From NCBI GenBank assembly GCA_003241875.1, contig QBLU01000010.1, forward strand, positions 1-64,000: a DNA stretch of 64,000 bases. The letters are read 5' to 3'. Below the pieces are notes generated by a model. The model was given only the letters and a program-made list of their open reading frames with translations. It searched no databases and was not told the DNA's origin. Both the position numbers and the translations under genes were made by a program. The stretch is from Alphaproteobacteria bacterium (GTDB taxonomy: Bacteria > Pseudomonadota > Alphaproteobacteria > Sphingomonadales > Sphingomonadaceae). Shown piece by piece: positions 25,914 through 34,580 of this stretch. Each line of letters begins with the position of its first letter. Position 1 is the stretch's first letter.

Positions 25914-26267
25914 GTGACGATCATCATTGCTGGCACGCTCGATTTCGAACCCGACAAGGCCGAGCGTGCCATCGTCGAGGGGCGCGAGTTCATCGAGGCA
26001 TCGCTGCGCGAACCCGGCTGTCGCTATTACGCCTGGACGCTCGACCCGCTGATCCCGGGCCGCGTCTATGTCTTTGAGGAATGGGAATCGCAGGCGGCGC
26101 TGGAGGGCCACTTCAACGACAGCAGCTATTGGGGCATGCGCGATCACCTGGGCAAATATGGCCTCAGGACCTCGAGCGTGAAGAAATACCGCTTTGATGT
26201 GTCGGAGCAGGTTTACGACGATAAGGGCACGCCGCGCGCCGACTTCTTCACAAGCGGCGCGTCATGA
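25914..26267 (+). CDS. Antibiotic-biosynthesis-monooxygenase (ABM) family protein
   Basis: A 117-residue dimeric alpha/beta-barrel protein of the ABM family. Typical features are the opening strand TIIIAGTLDF, the helix AIVEGREFIEASLREPGC, YYAWTLDPLIPGRVYVFEEW and the closing stretch AALEGHFNDSSYW. The family includes cofactor-free quinone-forming monooxygenases and many proteins of unknown function. The GTG at 25914 follows TGGGAGA at a good distance; the upstream extension is not supported. It overlaps the following NTF2-like gene by 4 bp (ATGA). Confidence 0.82.
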   Translation: MTIIIAGTLDFEPDKAERAIVEGREFIEASLREPGCRYYAWTLDPLIPGRVYVFEEWESQAALEGHFNDSSYWGMRDHLGKYGLRTSSVKKYRFDVSEQVYDDKGTPRADFFTSGAS

Positions 26268-26674
26268 AGGGTTTTTCGGGGCCGATCGAAGACCGCATCG
26301 CCATCCGCGAGCGCATCGAGAGCTATAACGATGCGGTGTTCCGGCGCGATGCCGACGACTGGGCGGAGTGCTGGGCCGAAGATGCCGAGTGGCAGGTCGG
26401 CGACAATGCCGCCAGCGGCCGCGCCGCGATCCGCGAGCTGTGGCTGAAGCTGATGGGCGGGCTCGATGCGGCCGCCATGTACGTCAATCATGGTGCGGTT
26501 GCTATCAGCGGCGAGACGGCCGATGCGCGCTGCTACATGCTCGAGCTGTTGAAGCGGCCGGACGGCAGCCAGATGCTGGTTTCGGGGCGTTATGACGACA
26601 AGCTGCGGCGCGATGCCGATGGCCAGTGGCGGTTCGTGACGCGCAGTTACACGGTGCTGCAGGTGAAGGCGTAA
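26264..26674 (+). CDS. NTF2-like (SnoaL) protein
   Basis: A 136-residue protein with an NTF2-like cone fold: N-terminal helices IAIRERIESYNDAVFRRD and DDWAECWAEDAEWQV, then strands AMYVNHGAVAIS, ARCYMLELL, MLVSGRYDDKLR and QWRFVTRSYTVLQ. The GRYDDKLRRDADGQWRF pattern is shared with the three NTF2-like proteins at 45186-46796. Family members include ketosteroid isomerase-like enzymes, dehydratases and ring-hydroxylase beta subunits, so the activity is open. It starts within the ABM gene's stop (ATGA) and ends before a REP-like palindrome. Confidence 0.8.
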   Translation: MKGFSGPIEDRIAIRERIESYNDAVFRRDADDWAECWAEDAEWQVGDNAASGRAAIRELWLKLMGGLDAAAMYVNHGAVAISGETADARCYMLELLKRPDGSQMLVSGRYDDKLRRDADGQWRFVTRSYTVLQVKA

Positions 26675-26696
26675 GCCTGTCGGAGATACTCTATTG

Positions 26697-26804
26697 CTGT
26701 CACCCCGGCGAAGGCCGGGGCCCATGAACCACAATCCTCGGCGCGAAAGCACTCAACGCCCACAGCCGGTGGTTCATGGGCCCCGGCCTTCGCCGGGGTG
26801 ACAG
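26697..26804. repeat. REP-like element: perfect 36-bp inverted repeat (copy 1)
   Basis: The left arm (26697-26732) and right arm (26769-26804) are exact complements over 36 bp, with a 36-bp spacer. Each arm contains an inner hairpin CCCCGGC-GAAG-GCCGGGG. A near-identical copy lies at 63359-63496. It sits at a convergent junction (NTF2-like gene on plus, dehydrogenase small subunit on minus), a usual place for REP/BIME-type elements, and may serve both genes as a transcription or mRNA end. The intervening 36 bp holds nothing recognisable. Confidence 0.85.
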
Positions 26805-26811
26805 ATCCAGA

Positions 26812-27222
26812 TCAGGCCTGTCGCCAGATCGGCCCGCGCTGTTTGACGATATCGAGCATCCCGTTCGTGACATAATTCGGCGTCGCGTCGGCGTCATAGG
26901 TCCGCCGCTCCGGCCCACGATAGCCGAGGATGTCCTGCACGCGCGGTGCCCCGTAATAGATCGACGCGACCGCCAGCCCGAGGGCCGCCCAGGCCTCGCG
27001 GTCGCCGGCCTGCAACGCCGCGATCGCCGCATCGGCGCCGTCGCGATGGGCGACCCCCAGGCCGCGCATGATGTCGCCGCGCAGGTCTGGCCGGCTGTTG
27101 AGCACGGTGGCGAGGCCCTGTTCCAGGTCGGCGACATCGCCAATCCCGGGCATGGTGTCGGTCGCCGGGATCAGCCGGGCCGCGAGGGCGGCAAAGGCGA
27201 CGGCGATTTCGGCGTCGGTCAT
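26812..27222 (-). CDS. Gluconate-2-dehydrogenase subunit-3-like small subunit
   Basis: A 136-residue protein resembling the small subunit that accompanies membrane-type GMC dehydrogenases (gluconate 2-dehydrogenase subunit 3 family). Features are FAALAARLIPATDTMPG near the start, a helical middle and YYGAPRVQDILGYRGPER towards the end. Most family members carry a Tat signal peptide; this one starts MTDAEIAVAFAALA and has none, so it may act in the cytoplasm or travel with a partner. Its ATG overlaps the stop of the GMC oxidoreductase gene (ATGA), which strongly supports a two-subunit enzyme. Confidence 0.78.
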   Translation of the reverse strand: MTDAEIAVAFAALAARLIPATDTMPGIGDVADLEQGLATVLNSRPDLRGDIMRGLGVAHRDGADAAIAALQAGDREAWAALGLAVASIYYGAPRVQDILGYRGPERRTYDADATPNYVTNGMLDIVKQRGPIWRQA

Positions 27223-28835
27223 GCCGCCACCCGCTGGTCGCGGCGCGCCGCGATGACAGCCTCGGTACAGCGCAGGGCGTTGGCGAGGATCGTCGCCGTC
27301 GGGTTGACCCCGCTCGAGGTGACGAAGCTGCCGCCGTCGAAGACGTAAAGGTTGGGCACGTCGTGGCTGCGGCCGAGGCTGTCGACGACCGAGGCGCCGG
27401 CATCTGTGCCCATGCGCGTCGTGCCGAGCAGATGGCCGCCGGCTTCCTTGATGACCGGAACCGGGATCGTCATCACCGCACCGGCCGCCTGCATGCTTTC
27501 GGTGGCGCGGGCGATCTGGAAGGCCGCCTGGTCATGGGTGTTCTGGCCGATGCGGTAGGTCACCTTGACGGAAGGGAGGCCATCCGAATCGGTCAGGGCG
27601 CCATCGAGTTCGATGCGATTGTCGTCGTCAGGCAAATCTTCGTTGATGATCGACCACAGCACCGATTTGCCCAGCGTCGCCGCCACTGCGGCGTGGCCGG
27701 CGGCACCCCAGCCGGCTTCGAACGGCGCGCCGGCGAGGCCGGGGTGGGCGCCCATCGGCCCACCGGTCGGCATCAGGCTCCATTTGCCGCCGCGAACATG
27801 GCCGCGCGATGCGTCGGTTTCATAGAATTCCATGCTCTGGATCATGTGGCCGGCGGGGCCGAGCCAGCCTTCGACCGAGTCCGGGAACACGCCGATCACC
27901 GCCGACAGCGGATGCAGCATCAGCCCGCGACCGACGAGGCCGGAGCGATTGGCGAGGCCATCGGGAAAGCGCTTCGATGTCGATTGCAGCAGCAGTCGCG
28001 CGGTGCCGATGCCATTGGCACACATCACGACAATGGCGGCATCGACGACGTGGCTTTCGCCACCGCGATCGATGTAGCGTGCACCAGTGGCAAGGCCGTT
28101 GTCGCTGACCAGCACCTCGCTGACCCGGGCGCCGGTGATCAGCCGCGCGCCGTCCTTCAGCGCCGCCGGCCAGTAGACGAGATCGACCGAGGCCTTGGCG
28201 CCTTCGGAGCAACCGCCGACACAGGTGCCGAGCCGGGCGCACGGATTGAGATTGCCATAGGCCTTTGACGGAATGGCGTTGCTGCCCGGCCACCAGTGCC
28301 AACCGAGCTGGTTCATCGCCCTGGCCATGCGCATGCCGGCGACGCCGATCGGCAACGGCGGCAGCGGGTAAGCCGGCTGCTCGGGGTAGGCCGGATCGCC
28401 GGCGAGCCCGGAGACGCCGACATCATGGTCGACGCGGTCGTAATAGGGCGCCAGCGTTTCGTAATCGATCGGCCAGTCGGCGGCGACGCCGTCCAGCGTG
28501 CGGACGCGAAAATCCGACGGTTTCATCCGGTGCCATTGCGCGCCCCAGACGATCGTCGAGCCGCCGACGCCGTTGAACATCACTGGATAGACCTCCGCAT
28601 CGCTGACCTCGAGCGGATAGTCGGCCTCGAGCTGGCGGACATTGGGGCTGAAATGCCAGCGCTGGCGGCGCTGCAGTTCCCAATCGGGTTTGGCACCCGG
28701 ATAATCGCCCGGGCGCACCCAATCGCCCTGTTCGAGGCAGGTGACCGACATGCCGGCGCCGGCGAAATAGCGCGCGGCGAGCGCCCCCGAGGCGCCGGCG
28801 CCGATGATCAGCACGTCGCAGGATTGACGGGTCAT
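27219..28835 (-). CDS. GMC-family FAD-dependent oxidoreductase
   Basis: A 538-residue flavoprotein. The N-terminal FAD motif is DVLIIGAGASGALAARYFAG, followed by the GMC signature region (NGVGGSTIVWGAQWHRM). The C-terminus has the active-site His/Asn pair in GGHLLGTTRMG and SSGVNPTATI. The closest type is the large subunit of gluconate, sorbitol or glucoside-3-dehydrogenase complexes rather than glucose oxidase, judging from the adjacent small subunit. No Tat signal is visible. It overlaps its neighbours by 4 bp on both sides: TIM-barrel isomerase-like gene upstream, small subunit downstream. Likely it oxidises an alcohol of the degraded compound or a sugar moiety (inference). Confidence 0.9.
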   Translation of the reverse strand: MTRQSCDVLIIGAGASGALAARYFAGAGMSVTCLEQGDWVRPGDYPGAKPDWELQRRQRWHFSPNVRQLEADYPLEVSDAEVYPVMFNGVGGSTIVWGAQWHRMKPSDFRVRTLDGVAADWPIDYETLAPYYDRVDHDVGVSGLAGDPAYPEQPAYPLPPLPIGVAGMRMARAMNQLGWHWWPGSNAIPSKAYGNLNPCARLGTCVGGCSEGAKASVDLVYWPAALKDGARLITGARVSEVLVSDNGLATGARYIDRGGESHVVDAAIVVMCANGIGTARLLLQSTSKRFPDGLANRSGLVGRGLMLHPLSAVIGVFPDSVEGWLGPAGHMIQSMEFYETDASRGHVRGGKWSLMPTGGPMGAHPGLAGAPFEAGWGAAGHAAVAATLGKSVLWSIINEDLPDDDNRIELDGALTDSDGLPSVKVTYRIGQNTHDQAAFQIARATESMQAAGAVMTIPVPVIKEAGGHLLGTTRMGTDAGASVVDSLGRSHDVPNLYVFDGGSFVTSSGVNPTATILANALRCTEAVIAARRDQRVAA

Positions 28836-29641
28836 GCGGCGGCTCCGGTCTGGCGGGCGAGGAAGCCGCGGGTGGCGCGAGCCAGCGCGGCGGCGCGGTC
28901 GTTGGGGTCGGGATAGCCGTCGCGCAGCGCCTTCGATCGCAGCTCGATGCTGAGCGGCAGGGCGGCGGGCAGCGCCGAGAGCAAGGCACCGAGTGGCAGG
29001 ATGCCCTCGCCGGGCAGCAGCCGGCCGTCGATGGCTTCGGTGATTACCGCCTTGGCGTCGGCCAGGTCATAGGCCAGCGGCCCGGCGTCGCAGAATTGCG
29101 CATACGCGAGCAGCTGGCGAGGCAGGGCAGCGACGTCGCCGGGCGTACCGCCCGATCGTGCCAGGTGGATGGGGTCGACAAGCAGCGCCGCGGCCGGGTG
29201 ATCGACCTGCGCCAGGATGGCGGCGGCCTGGCCGATGGTCTTAACGGCGGTGAAGATGCCGAACTCCAGCGCGATGCGGATATCGCTGCCGGCATGGGCG
29301 CACAGTGCGGCGAGCTTGGCAGCCGTGCCGGCGTCGTCGGGATCGGAGCTGACGACGAGGACATTGGCGGCGCCGACCGCGCGGCCGACATCGATGATGC
29401 CGAGGTGGCGCTCATCCAATGGCCCCGGCTGCAGCCAGACAACCTCCACATCGAGTACCGGCAGTGCCGAATCAGCGAGGATGGCGCGAACTTCGGCGGT
29501 TGTCGCCGGCGTCCATTCGCCGGGTTCGACCCAGAGACCGACCGCATCATAGCCGGCAGAGACCGCGGCGCGCGCGGTCACTTGCGGGGTGAATTCGGGC
29601 AGGACGCCCGACGCCAGCGCTATGGGGTTGGTCAGCGGCAT
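28832..29641 (-). CDS. Sugar phosphate isomerase/epimerase-like TIM-barrel protein
   Basis: A 269-residue AP-endonuclease-2/xylose-isomerase-like TIM barrel. Recognisable strands include YDAVGLWVEPGEW, VLDVEVVWL, VLVVSSDPDD, RIALEFGIF and AALLVDPIHLARSGG. The glutamate and aspartate residues at strand ends (VWVEP, ALEFG, VDPIH, SIELRS) match the metal-binding set of the family. Such proteins often accompany GMC dehydrogenases in pathways that oxidise a sugar ring and then isomerise or eliminate (family knowledge). The ATG at 29641 has GGGAG upstream; the long upstream open frame overlaps the divergent reductase gene and is rejected. First gene of a three-gene coupled operon. Confidence 0.82.
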   Translation of the reverse strand: MPLTNPIALASGVLPEFTPQVTARAAVSAGYDAVGLWVEPGEWTPATTAEVRAILADSALPVLDVEVVWLQPGPLDERHLGIIDVGRAVGAANVLVVSSDPDDAGTAAKLAALCAHAGSDIRIALEFGIFTAVKTIGQAAAILAQVDHPAAALLVDPIHLARSGGTPGDVAALPRQLLAYAQFCDAGPLAYDLADAKAVITEAIDGRLLPGEGILPLGALLSALPAALPLSIELRSKALRDGYPDPNDRAAALARATRGFLARQTGAAA

Positions 29642-29806
29642 ATCGCTGCTCCCGCCTGTAAAGGGCATTGCGCCGCGGTCGTGCAGCGCCCCACGTGGTA
29701 TCGGCCGATCATGATTTCGGGGCCACCTTGTCGATTTGATAGCCTGACGGAATAGCCTAATTGCACAGGGTTGCATAATTGGGCGGGGGGAGGCACCAAT
29801 CAACCC

Positions 29807-30814
29807 ATGAGAAACAGCAATCGCCAATGGACCATCGCCGCCAGGCCCGTCGGGCGCGACGTTGTCGAGAGCGATTTCGCGCTTGTCGAAGGCCCCATCC
29901 GGCCGCCGGCAACGGGCGAAGTCGTCGTCAAGGTCGACCTGCTCGGCTTCGATCCGGCGCTGAAGGGCTGGATGGAGAACATCGGCGGCTATGTGGCGCC
30001 AACGTCGATCGGCGACGTGATGCGCGGCAGCGGTATCGGCTCGATCATCGACCCGGGCGACAGCGGCCTGGCCATGGGCGCGACGGTCATCGGACCCTTG
30101 GGCTGGCAGGATTTCGCGACGCTGCCGGCGGGACAATTGCGTACCCTGGAAAACGATAGCCAGCTTTCGGCGCATCTCGGCGTCCTGGGCACCACCGGGC
30201 TGACGGCGTTCTGCGGGCTGGAGCGGGTCGGCAAGCCGTTTCCTGGCGACACGCTGGTCATCACCGGCGCTGCCGGCGCAGTCGGTTCGGTCGTCGGCCA
30301 GATCGGCAAGATCGGTGGTTGCCGGGTCATCGGCATCGCCGGCGGGCCCGACAAGTGCCGGATGCTGACGCAAGAACTCGGCTTCGATGGCGCGATTGAC
30401 TACAAGGCCGGGCCGATGACCGATGCCTTGCGCGAGCTGGTGCCCGACGGCATCGACGTGCTGTGGGACAATGTCGGTGGCACCATGCTCGACACCCTGC
30501 TCGGCCGGTTGGCGCTGAAGGCACGGGTGGTGATCTGCGGCGGCATCTCGCGATCGAAAACCGGCGGCATGCCGGTCGGCCCGTCCAATTATTTCAACCT
30601 GGTCTTCCGCCGCGCGACGATGGAGGGCTTCATCCTCAACGATTACGAGGCCGATTATGATCGTGCCCGTCAGCGACTGCAGGGCTGGCTGGCCGACGGC
30701 CGCCTCCAGTCCCGCGAGGACGTGCAGACGGGCCTCGAAAATGCGCCGCGCACGCTGATGCGGCTGTTCGAAGGCGCCAACACCGGCAAGCAGCTGCTGC
30801 GCGTCGGCGATTGA
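29807..30814 (+). CDS. Zinc-free MDR oxidoreductase (PTGR/CurA-type), paralogue A
   Basis: A 335-residue medium-chain reductase of the leukotriene B4 dehydrogenase/NADPH-dependent curcumin reductase type, which reduces alpha,beta-unsaturated ketones. Seen: FDPALKGWMENIGGY near residue 50, nucleotide motif ITGAAGAVGSVVGQIGKI, GIDVLWDNVGGTMLDTLL and the C-terminal NYFNLVFRRATMEGF. There are no catalytic or structural zinc cysteines. The ATG at 29807 is the better of two starts: a TTG at 29771 precedes the GGGGGAGG site. It is very similar to the protein encoded at 48594-49598. First gene of a plus-strand operon that runs to about 41 kb. Confidence 0.9.
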   Translation: MRNSNRQWTIAARPVGRDVVESDFALVEGPIRPPATGEVVVKVDLLGFDPALKGWMENIGGYVAPTSIGDVMRGSGIGSIIDPGDSGLAMGATVIGPLGWQDFATLPAGQLRTLENDSQLSAHLGVLGTTGLTAFCGLERVGKPFPGDTLVITGAAGAVGSVVGQIGKIGGCRVIGIAGGPDKCRMLTQELGFDGAIDYKAGPMTDALRELVPDGIDVLWDNVGGTMLDTLLGRLALKARVVICGGISRSKTGGMPVGPSNYFNLVFRRATMEGFILNDYEADYDRARQRLQGWLADGRLQSREDVQTGLENAPRTLMRLFEGANTGKQLLRVGD

Positions 30815-30827
30815 GAGGGCGGGCGAA

Positions 30828-31145
30828 ATGGCCATCTACATACAGTCGACGCTGGAGCTGAAGCCCGGCGACATGACCCGCTTCAACGCGGTTATGATCG
30901 ACCTGGTGAGCATCGTGGAAGCGGCCGGCTGGACGCTGGTGACCGCGGTTTCGCAGATCAGTGGCCGGCTGCACACCGCCATCGACCTGTGGCTTGTCGA
31001 CGACATGAACCATTACATGACGGGGGTCGCCGCGCTGCGCGCCGACCCGAGGTTCGACGACATCGCCAAGGTGCTGGCGGATAGCATCGAGCGCGAGACG
31101 CTGGTCTTCGGCGTCCGCGCGCCCTGGGTGCCCGAGGGACGCTGA
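30828..31145 (+). CDS. Small protein, possible NIPSNAP/dimeric alpha-beta-barrel fold
   Basis: A 105-residue protein with no confident family. It begins with a strand (AIYIQSTLEL), a helix (DMTRFNAVMIDLVSIVEAAG), strands WTLVTAVSQISG and TAIDLWLVDD, a helix and a final strand ETLVFGVRAPWV. That order resembles dimeric alpha/beta-barrel proteins such as NIPSNAP. It lies 13 bp after the MDR reductase and 23 bp before an NmrA-type gene on the same strand, so it belongs to this operon. The role is unknown. Confidence 0.7.
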   Translation: MAIYIQSTLELKPGDMTRFNAVMIDLVSIVEAAGWTLVTAVSQISGRLHTAIDLWLVDDMNHYMTGVAALRADPRFDDIAKVLADSIERETLVFGVRAPWVPEGR

Positions 31146-31168
31146 CCCTGTCGCAAGGAGAGTTTGCC

Positions 31169-32122
31169 ATGCCGACGAGTACGCCAACGAGAACCATCGC
31201 CGTCATCGGCGCCAGCGGTCGCCAGGGCGGCGCCCAGGTGCGTCAGGCCTCGGCTGCCGGTTTCAATGTCCGCGCCCTGTCGCGCAGCCCCGATCCGTTT
31301 TATGGCCAGGAACCGCCCGAGAATGTCGAGGTCGTGGCCGCCGACCTGTACTACGAGGCGTCGCTGGTGCGCGCCTTTGAAGGCGCCGACGCCGTGTTCC
31401 ACACCCATCCGCTACGGGCCCGGCAGGATCGCGCCGTGCTCGTCCGTAGCGTCGGCCGCGCGGCCAAGGCGGCCGGCGTCAAGCGCGTCGTCTGGAACAC
31501 GTCGAGCTGGATCCCCGACCGGCCGGGCGACCCCCATACCTATGCCGGCAACACCGCCGGCATCAACGAACTGTGGCGCTCCGGCGTCGGCGGCACGGTG
31601 TTTGGCTCGGTGCTGTTCATGGACAACATGCTGACCAACTGGGCACGCCCGTCGATCGTCAACGAGGGCAAGTTCATCTATGCGCACCGGCCTGATCTGT
31701 GGGCCAACTGGATCAGCCTCGATGACGTGCCGCGGATCATGATCCACTCGCTCGACCGGCCCGACATGGAAGGCGCCTGGATGAACATCGGTGGCCCCGA
31801 GCGGCTGCAGCCGGGCGACGTCGCCAAGGCGCTGTCGGGGGCGCTGGGCCGGTCGATCGAATATGTCGCCTGCACGCCGGCCGAGTTCGGCAAGCGGCTG
31901 GCCTATGCCTATGGCGACGAGATGGGTCCTGCGGAACGCGCCGCTATCGAAACGTCGATCGGGGCCTTCTACGAATACAACAATACCGCGCCGACCCGGC
32001 CCTTCGAGGTCGACACCGACGCCATGCTGGAGCGCATTCCGATCGAGCTCGAGACTGTCGCGACCTGGGCCAGACGGCAGGACTGGAGCAACAGCAATGC
32101 GCCGCGACCGCCGGCGGGGTGA
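31169..32122 (+). CDS. NmrA-like NAD(P)-binding protein (atypical SDR)
   Basis: A 317-residue NmrA/isoflavone-reductase-like Rossmann protein. The cofactor motif is AVIGASGRQGGAQV (GxxGxxG), followed by RALSRSPDP (Arg at the second strand, favouring NADP), DAVFHTHPLRARQD and KRVVWNTSSWIP. The catalytic Tyr-x3-Lys of classical SDRs is not evident, as in NmrA-type sensors and some reductases. AAGGAG lies 5-8 bases before the ATG. Its place in the operon between a reductase and a Rieske oxygenase suggests a redox or isomerase step, but a regulatory NADP-sensing role cannot be excluded. Confidence 0.83.
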   Translation: MPTSTPTRTIAVIGASGRQGGAQVRQASAAGFNVRALSRSPDPFYGQEPPENVEVVAADLYYEASLVRAFEGADAVFHTHPLRARQDRAVLVRSVGRAAKAAGVKRVVWNTSSWIPDRPGDPHTYAGNTAGINELWRSGVGGTVFGSVLFMDNMLTNWARPSIVNEGKFIYAHRPDLWANWISLDDVPRIMIHSLDRPDMEGAWMNIGGPERLQPGDVAKALSGALGRSIEYVACTPAEFGKRLAYAYGDEMGPAERAAIETSIGAFYEYNNTAPTRPFEVDTDAMLERIPIELETVATWARRQDWSNSNAPRPPAG

Positions 32123-32172
32123 CGAATTCGGCCGCGGATGCGACGGGTTGAACCGCGCAGCCTTGGCAAGAT

Positions 32173-32182
32173 TGCAGAATGT
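32173..32182 (+). promoter_or_regulatory. TGCAGAATGT element before Rieske oxygenase 3
   Basis: The 10-mer TGCAGAATGT, followed by GTTATTTT, lies 48 bp before the Rieske start codon in the only AT-rich stretch of this gap. The same 10-mer occurs in the divergent promoter at 49628-49637. It could be a shared regulator site or part of an internal promoter. Confidence 0.35.
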
Positions 32183-32230
32183 GTTATTTTTACGGACGCA
32201 AGGCCTAGCGCCGCTCTCCGGAGACCCAAA

Positions 32231-33652
32231 ATGAACATTGCCGTCAAGACCTTCCGTCCCGACCGGCATCCGGCCGACACCTATGAGGAGATACTGGAGC
32301 GCGATACCCGGCCGGTACCCGATCATCTGCGCGAGGGGCCGGTGCCCGATATCGGTACGGAGCCCGTCAAGATCGATCGCTACATCGATCCGGCGTTTGC
32401 GCGGGCAGAGGAAAAGCATCTTTGGCCGCATATCTGGCAAATGGCCTGCCGCGAGGAGGAAATCCCCAATCCCGGCGACGTCAGCATCTATGAGGTCGCC
32501 GGCAAGTCGCTTCTGGTGACCCGCCAGGCCGATGGCGGCATCCGCGCCTTTCACAACAGCTGCCTGCACCGCGCCCGCAAGCTGGCGACGCTGCCGGGCT
32601 GCAAGAACGAGTTCCGCTGCCCCTATCACGGCATCGCCTGGAACACCGACGGCAGTTTCAAGGACAATCCGATCGCCTGGGATTTCCCGCAATGGGAGGG
32701 CAAGGACGTGTCGCTGCCCGAAGCGCTGGTCGATACTTGGGGCGGCTTCGTCTTCATCAACTTCGACCGCTCGGCGCCGCCGCTGGCGAGTGTGCTCAAC
32801 CCGCTGCAGGAGCATTTCGAGCGCTATGACCTCGAGAATTGCTACATTGATTTCCATGTCCAGAAGCTGGTGCCGTGCAACTGGAAGGCGGCGGCCGAGG
32901 CGTTCATGGAGAGCCACCATGCGCTGACCACGCATCCGCAACTGCTGCCCTATCTCGCCGATGTGAACAGCCAGTATGACGTGCTGTCGGATCATGTGAC
33001 GCGGCAGTTCACGGCGCAGATGGTGCCGAGCCCCTATGTGACCCGCGAATATACCCAGCAGGAAATCATGCAGGCGATGATGGGCGTCGGCTCGCGGTCG
33101 CGCGCTGCCGTGGAGGGTCCGGCCGATGATATCCAGATCCCCGATGGCGTCAGCGCCCGCGCCTTTGTCGCCGACATGTCGCGCAAGACGATCGGCGATG
33201 AGGACGGCCATGACTATTCGGCCGCATCCGATGCCGAGATGGTCGACGCGCTGCTGTACAATGTATTCCCGAACATGAGCTTCTGGGCCGGCTACATGCC
33301 TAAGCTGTTCTATCGCTGGCGGCCGAACGGCAACGACCATGACACCTCGATCATGGACATCTACCTGCTGAAGCGCGTGCCCAAGGGCGCCGCCCGGCCC
33401 AAGCCGGCACCCGTGTTCGAGATCGGTCTGGAGGAGAGCGTCCTCGAAATGGGCCCGCATGCCGGCATGTCGGTGGGTCTGGCCGCGGTTTTCGAGCAGG
33501 ACATGGCCAACCTGCCGCATGTGCAGAGCGGCATGAAGGCATCGGAGATCGGCGTGCTCAACTTTGGTCGCTATGCCGAAATGCGCATCCGGCTGATGCA
33601 CCAGATGATCGACCGCTACATGGCGCGCAGCATGGCGGCGGCGGCGTCCTGA
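32231..33652 (+). CDS. Rieske aromatic-ring-hydroxylating oxygenase, alpha subunit (3 of 5)
   Basis: A 473-residue Rieske oxygenase of the long type. Cluster ligands: Cys111/His113 (CLHRARK) and Cys130/His133 (CPYHGI), spacing 16. Mononuclear iron ligands: His230 and His235 in MESHHALTTH, with Glu227 as bridging acid. It is similar to oxygenase 5 (46793-48163) in its N-terminal region (MACREEEIPNPGD versus WACREEHLPAVGD) and in the stretch preceding YTQQEIM. The ATG at 32231 is preceded by CCGGAGA. The product of the reaction cannot be read; the enoyl-CoA hydratase 45 bp downstream suggests that ring or side-chain cleavage follows. Confidence 0.92.
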   Translation: MNIAVKTFRPDRHPADTYEEILERDTRPVPDHLREGPVPDIGTEPVKIDRYIDPAFARAEEKHLWPHIWQMACREEEIPNPGDVSIYEVAGKSLLVTRQADGGIRAFHNSCLHRARKLATLPGCKNEFRCPYHGIAWNTDGSFKDNPIAWDFPQWEGKDVSLPEALVDTWGGFVFINFDRSAPPLASVLNPLQEHFERYDLENCYIDFHVQKLVPCNWKAAAEAFMESHHALTTHPQLLPYLADVNSQYDVLSDHVTRQFTAQMVPSPYVTREYTQQEIMQAMMGVGSRSRAAVEGPADDIQIPDGVSARAFVADMSRKTIGDEDGHDYSAASDAEMVDALLYNVFPNMSFWAGYMPKLFYRWRPNGNDHDTSIMDIYLLKRVPKGAARPKPAPVFEIGLEESVLEMGPHAGMSVGLAAVFEQDMANLPHVQSGMKASEIGVLNFGRYAEMRIRLMHQMIDRYMARSMAAAAS

Positions 33653-33697
33653 GCGGGCGTCGCCGGGTGGCGGCCTTTACCCTGAAGCGAGGACGCC

Positions 33698-34576
33698 ATG
33701 GATAGCCTGGTCACGCCCAAGCTTGCACCGGTCGAATATGAAACCGACGCGCCTGTTTCGTACCGCGCCGAGGGTCCGGTGGCATGGATCACCATGAACC
33801 GGCCGCGCTATCACAACGCCCAGAACGGCCAGATGACCTATGCCATCGATGCCGCGCTATCCCGCGCCGCCGCCGACGATGCCATCAAGGTCATTGTCTT
33901 CGGCGGCGCCGGCAAGAACTTTTCGGCTGGGCACGATATCGGCACGCCGGGGCAGGATCATCATGTCGGCGGCGAGCGCCGGACGCTCTGGTATGACCAC
34001 ACCAATAAGCCCGGCGCCGAGTACAACTATGCGCGCGAGCAGGAGATCTACCTCGGCCTTTGCCGGCGCTGGCGTGACCTGCCGAAGCCGACGATCGCGA
34101 TGGTGCAGGGGGCGTGCATCGCCGGCGGGCTCATGCTGGCCTGGGTCTGCGACCTGATCGTTGCCAGCGACGACGCGTTTTTCCAGGATCCGGTGGTGAT
34201 GATGGGCATCCCCGGGGTCGAATACTTCGCCCATGCCTATGAACTGCCGCCGCGCGTCGCCAAGGAAATGCTGATGCTCGGCAACCGCATGGCGGCGCAG
34301 CGGGCCCATGACCTCGGCATGGTCAATTTGGTGGTGCCGCGCGACGCGTTGGAGGCGGAGGTGCGTGCGATGGCGCTGCGCATTGCCGAACGGCCGCGGC
34401 TGGCGCTGGCGCTGACCAAGCAGGCGGTCAACCATGTCGAGGACCTGGCCGGCAAGCGCAGCGCGATGGATGCGGTGTTCCACATGCACCATTTTGCCCA
34501 CGCCCAGAACAGCCTGGTCGACAGCGGGCGGGTGAGCATCAAGGCGATGGCCGCCACCAACGCGGACGCGGGCTGA
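33698..34576 (+). CDS. Enoyl-CoA hydratase/isomerase (crotonase family)
   Basis: A 292-residue crotonase-fold protein. The oxyanion-hole segments are AGKNFSAGHDIG and QGACIAGGLMLAW. The acidic residues at the two catalytic positions of classical hydratase are not both obvious (the segment reads FFQDPVVMMGIPGVEYF), so isomerase or hydrolase chemistry is possible. It is longer than the usual 260 residues because of an insertion around residues 90-115 (HHVGGERRTLWYDHTNKPGA). It lies between a Rieske oxygenase and an MFS transporter gene on the same strand, 45 and 4 bp away. Confidence 0.88.
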   Translation: MDSLVTPKLAPVEYETDAPVSYRAEGPVAWITMNRPRYHNAQNGQMTYAIDAALSRAAADDAIKVIVFGGAGKNFSAGHDIGTPGQDHHVGGERRTLWYDHTNKPGAEYNYAREQEIYLGLCRRWRDLPKPTIAMVQGACIAGGLMLAWVCDLIVASDDAFFQDPVVMMGIPGVEYFAHAYELPPRVAKEMLMLGNRMAAQRAHDLGMVNLVVPRDALEAEVRAMALRIAERPRLALALTKQAVNHVEDLAGKRSAMDAVFHMHHFAHAQNSLVDSGRVSIKAMAATNADAG

Positions 34577-34580
34577 GGGC

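Noticed and set aside
31412-33601. 729-codon minus-strand open frame
   Set aside because: Antisense to the NmrA-like and Rieske 3 genes; His/Arg-rich shadow typical of high-GC DNA.
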